Shown in pieces: positions 34,401 through 42,341 of a DNA stretch of 64,000 bases. The notes beneath the pieces were generated by a model that saw only the letters and a list, made by a program, of their open reading frames with translations, had not been told where the DNA came from and did no database searches. Numbering within the stretch: the stretch's first letter is position 1; each line of letters opens with the position of its first letter. The position numbers were made by a program, and so were the translations under genes. The DNA comes from Lutibacter sp. Hel_I_33_5 (lineage in GTDB: Bacteria; Bacteroidota; Bacteroidia; Flavobacteriales; Flavobacteriaceae): positions 2,333,501 to 2,397,500 of the forward strand of contig NZ_VISM01000001.1 of assembly GCF_007827455.1 (NCBI RefSeq), given 5' to 3'.

Positions 34401-35267
34401 TTATTTCTTGCTTAAAGGATAGATTTCTTGCCCAATAAAATCTTGCGGAAAAACGTCATCATCATCAAAACCAAGTTCAATATTTTTTCCATCTGAAGGT
34501 ATATAATCTGTTTTAAAAAGATAATCCCATAGGCTTAAAGTGAGTCCAAAATTAACACCTGTTTTATTCGGAATTTCTTTACTATGATGCCAAATATGCA
34601 TTTTAGGATTATTAAAAATATATTTGAAAACACCCAAAGAAATGTTGGTATTGCTATGATTAAAATGGCCCCATGTAAGTGTAAATAAATGCACTAAAAT
34701 AAAATCGTCAATTCCAAAACCTATCAATGCTAACGGAATATATTCTAGGGTTCTGTATACTACAGTTTCCATCCAGTGAAAACGTAAATGAGCTGCAAAT
34801 CCCATTTCTTTTACTGAATGATGGACTTTGTGAAAATTCCATAAAAAAGGAACTTTATGTAGTAGTCTGTGGATAAAATATTGAATGAAATCTCTTACCA
34901 GAAAGAGAATCAATAATTGACTCCAAAAAGGAAACTCTTCTACATGAAAAAAAGTAAGATTGTCAATTCCGATAGCTTTTAAATTATCGTTAAAAAAAGT
35001 TACAGCAACATTAGAAATTGCATTATAACCAATTAAAGAAAATAGAAAGAAATTAAAGAACATGTAAAAAGTATCTAGCCAAAAATCACGTCTAAAAAGA
35101 GCTTGTTTTTTTCGCCAAGGAAGTAAGATTTCTATAAAAAAGAAAATTAAAGAAATAGCAATTAACCAATAGAAATAATTACCCCAATGTGGGTTTAAAA
35201 TTTCATTGATTAGATAGTTGTAATATCCAACAAAAGACTCTTTTGCTATGTCAAAATATTTAGTCAA
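34401..35267 (-). CDS. sterol desaturase/fatty acid hydroxylase family protein
   Basis: A 288-residue membrane enzyme of the fatty acid hydroxylase superfamily with di-iron His motifs: HRLLH (133-137), HKVHH (146-150) and later HIWHH. It has about four membrane spans. Members hydroxylate or desaturate lipid chains, sterols or carotenoids. The start overlaps the stop of the preceding glycosyltransferase gene by 8 bases, so they are cotranscribed and both may act on membrane lipids. Substrate is unknown. Confidence 0.9.
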   Translation of the reverse strand: MTKYFDIAKESFVGYYNYLINEILNPHWGNYFYWLIAISLIFFFIEILLPWRKKQALFRRDFWLDTFYMFFNFFLFSLIGYNAISNVAVTFFNDNLKAIGIDNLTFFHVEEFPFWSQLLILFLVRDFIQYFIHRLLHKVPFLWNFHKVHHSVKEMGFAAHLRFHWMETVVYRTLEYIPLALIGFGIDDFILVHLFTLTWGHFNHSNTNISLGVFKYIFNNPKMHIWHHSKEIPNKTGVNFGLTLSLWDYLFKTDYIPSDGKNIELGFDDDDVFPQDFIGQEIYPLSKK

Positions 35268-36930
35268 AATTGATATTTTTTCTAGTGCTATTTATAGACC
35301 AATTCATGTTTTTATTTATAAAACCAAATGCTATTTTATAATCTCCTTTTATATTTTTTGATGTTACTTTAAACTCGATTTTTTTAGATTGATTAGGATT
35401 TATTAAGATACTGTTTTCTTCTAAATTTCTCAAATTATCATCCCTTTTTTCTTTACCAATTATTGAAATATAGATTTTTGAAGAAGATATATTTATAGTT
35501 TTATTTCTGTGATTTTTTAAGGTGATAAATCCTGAGAGCACATCTTTTTTTAAAGAAATGTCTTTTGGATTAAAATCAATTTTAATGTTGTTAAACGAGG
35601 TGAAATTATCAATTAATTTATAATGAATTGTTTTTCCCATTCGGGTTTTTAAATCGATACTAGTATTAAAAGAGTGTCTTTTAATGAGCATAATATCTTT
35701 ATTCTGAATAGAATCTTCGTACTGCCAAATTTGATATTGAGATTTTTTAAACTCACCTGGAAACATAGCGATACCTAATTTTTTGGCATAAAAAGAATAC
35801 ATTGGTGCTTCTCGTAGAGATTCATTTCCAGCATCAAATAAAACAGGTTTTCCTTGTGAAATTTTTGTGATGTCTTCTGCCCATAAGTTTCTATCGTGAT
35901 AATAATCGGTACCTAGTTTATTAGACGGAAATATCTGAAAAGATAAGTACAATCGAATTATAAGTAACAAAAAGACAAAGGGTAACACTAAACTATAAAA
36001 AAGTGTTTTCTTTTTTAAAGATGAATAATATTTAGCAGATAAAATAATGATAGGGAAAATTGCAATAGATGTCCAATGAATATGAACAAAACCTTTTAAA
36101 GAACTAAATAAGAAAAATAAAAAAGATCCAATTGCTATAAATTTCAATGTTTTTTCAAATTGATTTTTTGTTTTAAAAATAAAGGGAATCCAAATTAAAC
36201 CTAATCCAATTATTGGGATTTGTTGACTTATAAATTCGCCAAAAAAGCGAGTTTGAAAAGGATTAGATCTTCCCACTAAATGAAATTTTAAAGAAGCAAA
36301 ATTATGATCTATTTGCCATAATATATGAGGTAAATAAAACACAATAACTAACGCTAGAGCAGTATAAAAATATTTGTTAGTCAGTAATTTTAAGTTAGAG
36401 ATAATTACAAATCCAATAAATAAAATTGCATGATATTTAGCATAGAACATCAAGGCTATAATAATGCTTAGAATAAACATATTCTTTTTAGAACTACGTT
36501 CTAAAAATTGTTTATAATAATATAAAAAAGCCATGCTTAATGCAACCAAACTAGAATCTGGAAAGGCAATAAATGTGATATAGTTTAAAAGAGGAAATCC
36601 TAAAATTATGAGATATAAAAAATGCTTTTCTTTTCTTGTCCAAGGTCTAATTTTAAAAAGAAAATAGAGTGCAATTGAAAGTAACAGTACATTTCCAAAA
36701 CGAACAGCGATTTCACTTTCAAAAAATAGTTTACCAAAGTTTATTAATAAAGAAATTAAAGGAGGATGATCGTAATACCCCCAATCTAATTCTTGTGAAT
36801 AAAACCAATAATAGGCTTCATCACTTGTAAGTTCAGTTGTAGCAATTTGAAAAAAATTCAACAAAAACCAGAATACTATAAAATGGTTTTGGTTAAATTT
36901 TTTAGAAAAAAAATGAATGATTTGTTTCAC
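35260..36930 (-). CDS. ArnT-like GT39/83 polyprenyl-phosphate glycosyltransferase
   Basis: A 556-residue polytopic protein. The first periplasmic loop has the GT-C signature ELTSDEAYYWFYSQ and DWGYYDHPPLISLLI (about residues 33-65). About ten to twelve membrane spans and a soluble C-terminal domain of roughly 170 residues follow. ArnT-like enzymes transfer a sugar from an undecaprenyl or dolichol carrier to lipid A or protein. It is the first gene of a two-gene unit with the sterol-desaturase-family gene. Acceptor is unknown. Confidence 0.88.
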   Translation of the reverse strand: MKQIIHFFSKKFNQNHFIVFWFLLNFFQIATTELTSDEAYYWFYSQELDWGYYDHPPLISLLINFGKLFFESEIAVRFGNVLLLSIALYFLFKIRPWTRKEKHFLYLIILGFPLLNYITFIAFPDSSLVALSMAFLYYYKQFLERSSKKNMFILSIIIALMFYAKYHAILFIGFVIISNLKLLTNKYFYTALALVIVFYLPHILWQIDHNFASLKFHLVGRSNPFQTRFFGEFISQQIPIIGLGLIWIPFIFKTKNQFEKTLKFIAIGSFLFFLFSSLKGFVHIHWTSIAIFPIIILSAKYYSSLKKKTLFYSLVLPFVFLLLIIRLYLSFQIFPSNKLGTDYYHDRNLWAEDITKISQGKPVLFDAGNESLREAPMYSFYAKKLGIAMFPGEFKKSQYQIWQYEDSIQNKDIMLIKRHSFNTSIDLKTRMGKTIHYKLIDNFTSFNNIKIDFNPKDISLKKDVLSGFITLKNHRNKTINISSSKIYISIIGKEKRDDNLRNLEENSILINPNQSKKIEFKVTSKNIKGDYKIAFGFINKNMNWSINSTRKNINFD

Positions 36931-36965
36931 GAACTCTTGTGTGTAATTGTATTCTTTTCTAAAGT

Positions 36966-37004
36966 AAAAACGTTTACTTCAAAGTTAATGAAATAAACGT
37001 TTTT
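36966..37004 (-). terminator. terminator hairpin of the arsenosugar operon
   Basis: AAAAACGTTTACTTC and GAAATAAACGTTTTT form a 15-bp stem with one mismatch around a 9-base loop, in the 99-base gap between the arsM stop and the next minus-strand gene. Read on the minus strand, the hairpin ends in TTTTTACTTT. A short palindrome (CCGATTATCGG, 37019-37029) lies at the arsM stop. Confidence 0.6.
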
Positions 37005-37029
37005 AAAATAATTTAATACCGATTATCGG

Positions 37030-37998
37030 CTAACAACAACCTCCACCATCATAATGAAACGTAGAAGGAGAAAAGAAAATATCATCTCTACCTAAAGCTT
37101 CTAAAGCGGCAGCAGTTTTATCACAAATTGCTAAGGGTTGGTTTTTTAGTAATGTATGTCCTAAACCATCATCAAAATAATCATCTTCACCATAATAAAT
37201 AGCCGCTTTTCCAGTAAAAATACAAGGGCCGTCAGCAGGCATCGGATCTTTAATTGCAGCAACTTCTATAGATTCAATATAAATTAATTCGTCTGTTGGG
37301 TAATTCTTAGGGTCAAGAATTCGATATGGTTTTCTAGCTCTAATTTCTATGGTTCCAAAACCAGCATCAGTTAATGCTTTTACATAATCGGCAATTGATA
37401 AACTTCCGCTTAAACATAAAGCACGTAAACGTTCATCGTTACGTAATTCATCATTCATTGGTTGTTCACACGTAGGATCACTCATTACTAAACGTCCGTG
37501 AGGTTTTAAAACTCTATGCATTTCTGCAATCGCTTTCTTTAAATCATCAGACTTAAAAATATTAAACAAGCAGTTTTGCGCAGCAACATCTATAGAATTA
37601 TCATCCACAGGTAAATCCATTGCATCTCCTTTTCTAAGGTCTACAAAATCACTCTTAAACCAATCATTCTGTTCTTCAGCAATTTTAAAATTTTTGCGCG
37701 ATGCTTCAAGCATTTCATCAACAACATCTAAACCAATTACGCCATCTTTATTTCTATTAAAATAAGCGAATTGTAGTAATTCCATTCCACCACCAACACC
37801 AACATATAGCATCTTAGGATTGTTTGTTAAATCGCGTGCATGTACTGTAGAACCACAACCGTAATTCATTTCTTGCATGATTCTTGGAATCTTTAATCCA
37901 GGTAATTCCCAAATAGGATTTGTAGTACAGCAAAGCCCTACATCTGGTGTTAAAGCTGCCTCTTTATATACGTTATGTGTGGTTTCTAAGTAACTCAT
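37030..37998 (-). CDS. arsM: arsenite S-adenosylmethyltransferase of arsenosugar biosynthesis
   Basis: A 322-residue class I methyltransferase. The SAM site is LYVGVGGGMELLQFA (about residues 64-78) with GLDVVDEM after it. Cysteines in conserved positions (C48 in MNYGCGS, C143 in AQNCLFNIF, C177 in DPTCEQP, C195) fit arsenite binding by an ArsM-type thiolate set. The C-terminus ends GGGCC and the N-terminus has CC at 23-24. It should methylate As(III) to di- or trimethyl forms in the cytosol. It is the last gene of an operon with arsS, a PNP and a TIGR04282-type transferase, which supports the arsenosugar subtype. Confidence 0.88.
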   Translation of the reverse strand: MSYLETTHNVYKEAALTPDVGLCCTTNPIWELPGLKIPRIMQEMNYGCGSTVHARDLTNNPKMLYVGVGGGMELLQFAYFNRNKDGVIGLDVVDEMLEASRKNFKIAEEQNDWFKSDFVDLRKGDAMDLPVDDNSIDVAAQNCLFNIFKSDDLKKAIAEMHRVLKPHGRLVMSDPTCEQPMNDELRNDERLRALCLSGSLSIADYVKALTDAGFGTIEIRARKPYRILDPKNYPTDELIYIESIEVAAIKDPMPADGPCIFTGKAAIYYGEDDYFDDGLGHTLLKNQPLAICDKTAAALEALGRDDIFFSPSTFHYDGGGCC

Positions 37999-38071
37999 TT
38001 TTTTTAGTTTTCGGTTTTCAGTTATCAGTTTTTAGTCAAGTTACAGACTGTTATCTGATTTACTGCAAACT

Positions 38072-38884
38072 TTATATTGTTTTAATTAATTCTTTAAATA
38101 ATGTTATCATTTTTGGTTCTGTTTTTCCAGCAATTTCAATGATTTCTGCAATATTAACAGGTTGTAAATTTTTAGGATCACATTCATCGGTTAACACAGA
38201 AATTGCGGCACAGTCTAAATTCAATTGTTTAGCAACAATGACTTCAGGAACTGTACTCATACCAACGGCATCCGTTTCTAAAATTTGTAACATTCTATAT
38301 TCTGCACGTGTTTCAAGTTGAGGTCCTACAACACTCGCGTAAATACCTTCATGCAATTCTATATTATTTTCTAAAGCAATTTCTTTAAGTTGATCATTTA
38401 TTTTTTTCGAATACGGTTCTAACATATCCGCAAAAATATTTCCAAAAGTGTTAGCTCCTTTAAATGCTAATGGCGATCCACCTTGTAAATTAATATGATC
38501 ATCAATCAACATTAAATCTCCTTTTTTATAGTTTAGATTGATGGCACCAGCAGCATTTGAAATTAACAATGTAGTGATGCCTAAAGAATGCATCGTTCTA
38601 ATTCCATAGGTAACTTCCCAAAGATTATAGCCTTCATATAAATGAAAACGACCAGACATTACCAATACTTTTTTACCAGATAAGGTTCCGTAAATTAATT
38701 TTCCAGAATGAAACTCTACAGTGGCAGTTGGAAAATGTGGAATTTCAGAATAGGCAATTTCTTGTTCAATTGTAATCTCATCAACTAATTTTCCTAAACC
38801 AGTTCCTAAAACAATTCCTAATTGAGGGTTTGTAATTCCTTTTGATGTAAGAAAATCTGAGGTTACTTTTAAATGTTCAATCAT
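38072..38884 (-). CDS. purine nucleoside phosphorylase (in arsenosugar operon)
   Basis: A 270-residue trimeric-type PNP with LGIVLGTGLGKLVDEI, MSGRFHLYEGY (phosphate and sugar sites) and ISNAAGAINLNYKKGDLMLIDDHINL. A VGMSTVPEVIVAKQ segment carries the active-site Met, and VLTDECD contains the base-contacting acidic position. It cleaves purine nucleosides with phosphate to base plus ribose-1-phosphate. Its place between arsM and arsS-pathway genes suggests it removes adenine from a dimethylarsinyl-deoxyadenosine intermediate, as MTA phosphorylase does for methylthioadenosine. That is inference; a housekeeping purine role is the alternative. Confidence 0.9.
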   Translation of the reverse strand: MIEHLKVTSDFLTSKGITNPQLGIVLGTGLGKLVDEITIEQEIAYSEIPHFPTATVEFHSGKLIYGTLSGKKVLVMSGRFHLYEGYNLWEVTYGIRTMHSLGITTLLISNAAGAINLNYKKGDLMLIDDHINLQGGSPLAFKGANTFGNIFADMLEPYSKKINDQLKEIALENNIELHEGIYASVVGPQLETRAEYRMLQILETDAVGMSTVPEVIVAKQLNLDCAAISVLTDECDPKNLQPVNIAEIIEIAGKTEPKMITLFKELIKTI

Positions 38885-38895
38885 AAATTAATTAA

Positions 38896-39624
38896 CTATT
38901 CTATCACCAATTTTCTAGTCGTTTTTTTATCACCTTTAATTACTGAAAGTAAGTAAATTCCAGTATTTAAATTAGAAAGGTCTAATTTGTTTGTGCCTTT
39001 TTCTTTAGGTTGATGATATACTTGTTTCCCTAAAACATCAAAAATACGGATTTCAGTTTTAGCCATGTCTACATTAGTAAATTGAATACTATTTTTTGCA
39101 GGGTTAGGGTAAAAACTAAAGTTAGTTAACGATGTTTTTTCAACATTTAATATTGAACAAGAATTTGCTGTAAATGGTGTGTATTTTCCATAATCCCAAA
39201 ATGCTGTATATTGAAGACAATAGAAAAATACTGTATCATATTTAGTGATATCTGCTCCATTTGGAATGTTTGCGGTGTAAGACTGAACGCCAGAAAAACC
39301 TACTAAACCAAAAGAAATATTATCAACTGTAGTTGGATTTAAACCTTTTAATTCATCATTTGTTTTTCCTTCAGATTTTATTAAATATGCTCGTACATCT
39401 GGCCCAGAAGCAGTAGAAAAATTACTGCCAAAATCTAGATTTACACTGGTTCCGTTTGCGTTTAAAACTACAGAAACATCCCCGGAAATATTGTATGATT
39501 GTGTTGATGTATTATTACCAAAGCTAGAAGCAGATTCGGTACATTGAGCGCTTGTGTTAAGAACTAAAAAAGAAGTTAAAGCAAAAAATAATATTGCTTT
39601 TCTAAAAGGTAAAGTTAGTTTCAT
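38896..39624 (-). CDS. DM13-domain secreted protein with T9SS sorting domain
   Basis: A 242-residue protein with a signal peptide (ending near SAQ, residue 27) and a DM13-like domain (about residues 40-157). The domain has GDVSVVLNANGTSVNLDFG, SGPDVRAYL, a GVQSYTANIPNGADI block and VFFYCLQYTAFWDYGKY with a Cys at 136. A C-terminal T9SS type A sorting domain follows (FYPNPAKNSIQF to TRKLVIE). DM13 has been proposed to be a cytochrome-like redox or electron-transfer module. Its presence inside the arsenosugar operon (11-base gap to PNP, 3-base gap to the transferase) suggests an extracellular redox step with arsenic or its thiols. That is inference. Confidence 0.8.
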   Translation of the reverse strand: MKLTLPFRKAILFFALTSFLVLNTSAQCTESASSFGNNTSTQSYNISGDVSVVLNANGTSVNLDFGSNFSTASGPDVRAYLIKSEGKTNDELKGLNPTTVDNISFGLVGFSGVQSYTANIPNGADITKYDTVFFYCLQYTAFWDYGKYTPFTANSCSILNVEKTSLTNFSFYPNPAKNSIQFTNVDMAKTEIRIFDVLGKQVYHQPKEKGTNKLDLSNLNTGIYLLSVIKGDKKTTRKLVIE

Positions 39625-39627
39625 AAT

Positions 39628-40233
39628 TTATTCTTTAATGATTTTTAACAATGAGTCGTGTTTTTTTAAGTCTTCATACACATCAATGTCATTTAATTCT
39701 TCAAGTTGAAATGTATTTTGATTCTTTAAATCTTCTAAAGTGGCTTTTCTTACAGAAGAAGTTCCCCAATTTTTATTTTGAAAGATTTCTGGATAGTTTT
39801 TTTTCATCCCTAATAAATAGTACCCTCCGTCTTCTGCAGGTCCAATAACAGTATCATTTTTATCAAGTTGATAAAAAGCTTCATTTATAATTTCTTCTGA
39901 TAAATCAAATAAATCACTACCGATAATCATCACTTTTTCATATCCTTTTTTAAATGAATTTTCAAAAGCATTCTGCATTCTAAAGCCTAAATCATTTCCT
40001 GTTTGTTGATGTTTTTGATATATTGATGAATCCCAAATATCATTTTTTCTAATCTTAACAGAATAATAAACGGCCTTATCACAATCTAAATATTGAGTTA
40101 CCTTTTTAGTTTGATGTAGTAGTTTTTTGTAAATTTTTAAAGCATTTTTATCACCAATGGTTTTAGCGAGCCTAGTTTTTACTTTTCCTAATTCAGGATT
40201 TCTAGTAAAAATTAAAAGTAAGTTTTTACTCAT
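39628..40233 (-). CDS. TIGR04282/DUF2064-type arsenosugar biosynthesis glycosyltransferase
   Basis: A 201-residue nucleotide-sugar-transferase-like GT-A protein with LLLIFTRNPELGKVKTRLAK at the start and the motifs QTGNDLGFRMQNAF, IIGSDLFDLSEE and GPAEDGGYYLLGM. These match the DUF2064 family, one branch of which (TIGR04282) is named for arsenosugar biosynthesis. It should be cytosolic and move a sugar or glycerol-type group; the reaction is not proven. The gene overlaps the rhodanese gene by 8 bases and lies 3 bases before the DM13 gene. Confidence 0.88.
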   Translation of the reverse strand: MSKNLLLIFTRNPELGKVKTRLAKTIGDKNALKIYKKLLHQTKKVTQYLDCDKAVYYSVKIRKNDIWDSSIYQKHQQTGNDLGFRMQNAFENSFKKGYEKVMIIGSDLFDLSEEIINEAFYQLDKNDTVIGPAEDGGYYLLGMKKNYPEIFQNKNWGTSSVRKATLEDLKNQNTFQLEELNDIDVYEDLKKHDSLLKIIKE

Positions 40234-40747
40234 ATACTTTTTCTCCTTTTACTAACCACTGACTCCATTCTTTAGTACACGTATGTACTTTTTCGGTTGA
40301 TTTTTCTTTAGAATTAAAAACAGTATTACCGTTGTTTTTCCATTCAAAAATTCCGCCATATAAGTTTAGAACATTAGTATAACCAGCTTTTTTAAGTTTT
40401 TCTGCCACAATTTCCGATCGAACTCCTAAGCTACAATAAACCACAATTTTTGCATTTTTATTAGGAAGGTTTTTAGTTGTTTTTTTTAAGTTGAACTTAT
40501 CATACCCTACAAAGAGCGCATTTTTTAAATGACTGACTTTATATTCTTTTTTTTCTCTTGCGTCTAATAAAATAATGTTATTGTCAGCTAGAGTGGAGTC
40601 GAAAGGTTTTTTTGTTATTTTCTTTAAACTATCAACAGAAATATACGGAACACTTTCAGTATTATATTTTTTTAATAAATCTTTTAAACTCTCTTGAGAA
40701 AAAGAGTTTAAAGAAATTAATACAAATAAGAAGACTATTTTTTTCAT
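40226..40747 (-). CDS. exported rhodanese-like sulfurtransferase
   Basis: A 173-residue protein with a signal peptide (first about 18 residues) and one rhodanese domain: ILLDAREKKEYKVSHLKNAL, then the active-site loop VVYCSLGVRS with Cys105 and GGIFEWKNNGNTV. A C-terminal HTCTKEWSQWL adds another Cys. It is exported to the periplasm and may handle persulfide or arsenic-thiol species. In the arsenosugar operon it sits between arsS (33-base gap) and the TIGR04282-type transferase (8-base overlap). Its task in arsenic metabolism is inferred from context only. Confidence 0.87.
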   Translation of the reverse strand: MKKIVFLFVLISLNSFSQESLKDLLKKYNTESVPYISVDSLKKITKKPFDSTLADNNIILLDAREKKEYKVSHLKNALFVGYDKFNLKKTTKNLPNKNAKIVVYCSLGVRSEIVAEKLKKAGYTNVLNLYGGIFEWKNNGNTVFNSKEKSTEKVHTCTKEWSQWLVKGEKVYE

Positions 40748-40780
40748 TTATAAATGAACACTTAATTTTTCTAACAACTA

Positions 40781-41833
40781 TTACGCTACAACACCTTGGC
40801 AACTACTTCCTGCACCAGCAGTACATCCATAGCAATGTTGATTGATAATTATATTTCTGTTTTGTAATAATTCTTCGTTATATTCTGAAATGTGTTTTAC
40901 TTTACTAGCTACTTTTAAATTTAGCATTTGATTAAAATCACAATCGTATAAATTTCCGTCCCAACTAACCGATAAGGTATTGGTACACATTACATTTTCT
41001 ACTGCTAACGGATTATATGCTTCTACTAATGCATACATGTAATCTTCGTAATTTTCTGAAGCAATTAAATAATCTAAAAATCGACTGATTGGTAAATTTG
41101 TAATAGCAAAAAGTTGATGAAAATCGATGTTAAAATCCTCTTTCAACGCTTTTTTAAAGTCGTTTTCTAACGCCATTTGATCTCCAGGTAAAAATGCACC
41201 TGAAGGATTATATACCAAATCTAATTTTAAATTTGAACCTTCTTTTCCATACCCAACTTCGTTTAGCATTTGTAATGCTTTAATCGATTTGTCAAAAACT
41301 CCGTCACCTCTTTGTTTGTCTGTTTTACCACGTGTCCAATGCGGCATTGATGAAACTACATGAACATTATGCTTTTTAAAGAACTCAGGTAAATCGTAAT
41401 ATTTTTTATTAGCTCTAATGATAGTTAGGTTTGAACGAACGATAAAATCTTTAATTCCTGCTTTTGATGCTTCTTCTACAAACCACCTAAAGTTAGGATT
41501 CATTTCTGGTGCGCCACCAGTTAAATCTAACGTGTGAGCTCCAGTTTTTTTAATGACATCCAAACATTGCTGCATGGTTTCTACCGTCATAATTTCTTTT
41601 CTGTCAGGCCCTGCATCTACATGACAATGAGCACAAACTTGATTGCACATATACCCTAAATTAATTTGTAGAATTTCTAACTTTTTAGGACGTAAAGGAA
41701 ATTGATTGGTTTCTTTTATTTTTTTAGCAAACGTTGGTAATTCTCCATCAGCAAACATTCCGTTTGAAAGAATTTCTAACTGACGTTGTGTGTTTGCTAA
41801 ATCGTTATTTCTTGCTAATAGTGATTTCTTCAT
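40781..41833 (-). CDS. arsS: arsenosugar biosynthesis radical SAM protein ArsS
   Basis: A 350-residue radical SAM enzyme. The cluster motif is CNQVCAHCHVDAGPDRKE (C63, C67, C70). The C-terminal Cys-rich part ends HCYGCTAGAGSSCQG (C334, C337, C345), typical of ArsS, a family that in some species contains selenocysteine. Here all are ordinary Cys codons. ArsS is reported to attach a 5'-deoxyadenosyl group from SAM to dimethylarsenite, giving dimethylarsinoyl-deoxyadenosine, the precursor of arsenosugars. It is followed 33 bases later by a rhodanese gene and preceded by an arsenosugar-associated peroxidase-like gene. Confidence 0.92.
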   Translation of the reverse strand: MKKSLLARNNDLANTQRQLEILSNGMFADGELPTFAKKIKETNQFPLRPKKLEILQINLGYMCNQVCAHCHVDAGPDRKEIMTVETMQQCLDVIKKTGAHTLDLTGGAPEMNPNFRWFVEEASKAGIKDFIVRSNLTIIRANKKYYDLPEFFKKHNVHVVSSMPHWTRGKTDKQRGDGVFDKSIKALQMLNEVGYGKEGSNLKLDLVYNPSGAFLPGDQMALENDFKKALKEDFNIDFHQLFAITNLPISRFLDYLIASENYEDYMYALVEAYNPLAVENVMCTNTLSVSWDGNLYDCDFNQMLNLKVASKVKHISEYNEELLQNRNIIINQHCYGCTAGAGSSCQGVVA

Positions 41834-41835
41834 TT

Positions 41836-41936
41836 ATGCTGAACTTGTTTCAACTTCTCATTTTAATGGATCCTGATTTTCATCCGGATAAGCGACCTCT
41901 AAAATTTTGCTTTAGGCAAAATTAGAGCCTGCTTAC
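41836..41936. repeat. degenerate dispersed repeats with hairpin between arsS and its upstream gene
   Basis: The 99-base gap contains a decayed unit that reads ATGCTGAACTTGTTTCAACT, resembling common Bacteroidota GTCATGCTGAACTTGTTTCAG-type repeats, and an ATCCTGATTTTCATCCGGAT palindrome. A long imperfect hairpin follows at 41888-41936, with arms about 22 bases built on CTCTAAAATTTTGC and GCAAAATTAGAG. The hairpin sits directly on the stop codon of the upstream gene, so it may act as a partial terminator or mRNA stabiliser inside the operon. Confidence 0.6.
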
Positions 41937-42268
41937 ATTTCTAATTTATTCACTTTATTCATCATTTGAACTCCATGTACTAACGTTGCACCACTTTTTA
42001 TAGCAGCTCCAACATGAACAGCTTCCATCATTTCTTCTTTGGTAATTCCACGTTGTAAGCCATCTTTTGTGTATGATTCTATGCAATATGGACATTGTTC
42101 TGTATGAGAAACTGCCAAAGCAATTAAAGATTTTTCACGAGCAGTTAATGCTCCTTCTTCAAAGACTTTTCCATAATAATCAAAGAACTTGTTACCAAGT
42201 TCTTCGTTCCATTCTGTTATTTTTCCAAACTTTCTTAAGTCAGCCGGGTCATAATATGTTTTAGACAT
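41933..42268 (-). CDS. arsenosugar biosynthesis-associated peroxidase-like (CMD family) protein
   Basis: A 111-residue protein of the carboxymuconolactone decarboxylase/AhpD-like family with the CxxC-type active site HTEQCPYCIESYT in an all-helical fold. A short variant named for arsenosugar clusters starts MSKTYYDPADLRKFG, so I place the start at the ATG at 42266-42268. An upstream ATG at 42325 would add 19 unlike residues. It likely has peroxidase or thiol-disulfide activity in the cytosol. It precedes arsS with a 99-base gap full of repeats. Confidence 0.85.
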   Translation of the reverse strand: MSKTYYDPADLRKFGKITEWNEELGNKFFDYYGKVFEEGALTAREKSLIALAVSHTEQCPYCIESYTKDGLQRGITKEEMMEAVHVGAAIKSGATLVHGVQMMNKVNKLEM

Positions 42269-42341
42269 TTGTTTTATTTCTGTTGAAAAGTAAAAATACG
42301 AATTGTTTTCAAGCTTTTTTATCAAAAAGTAATAGTGTTTC

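Noticed and set aside
37999-38071. CAGTT-like short repeats between PNP and arsM
   Set aside because: Degenerate CAGTT/TCAGTTATCAG sequence is common low-complexity material in many genomes; no clear structure or array.
37947-38321. 124-residue frame on the plus strand across the arsM/PNP junction
   Set aside because: It is antisense to the PNP gene end and the arsM start; there is no start context or similarity.
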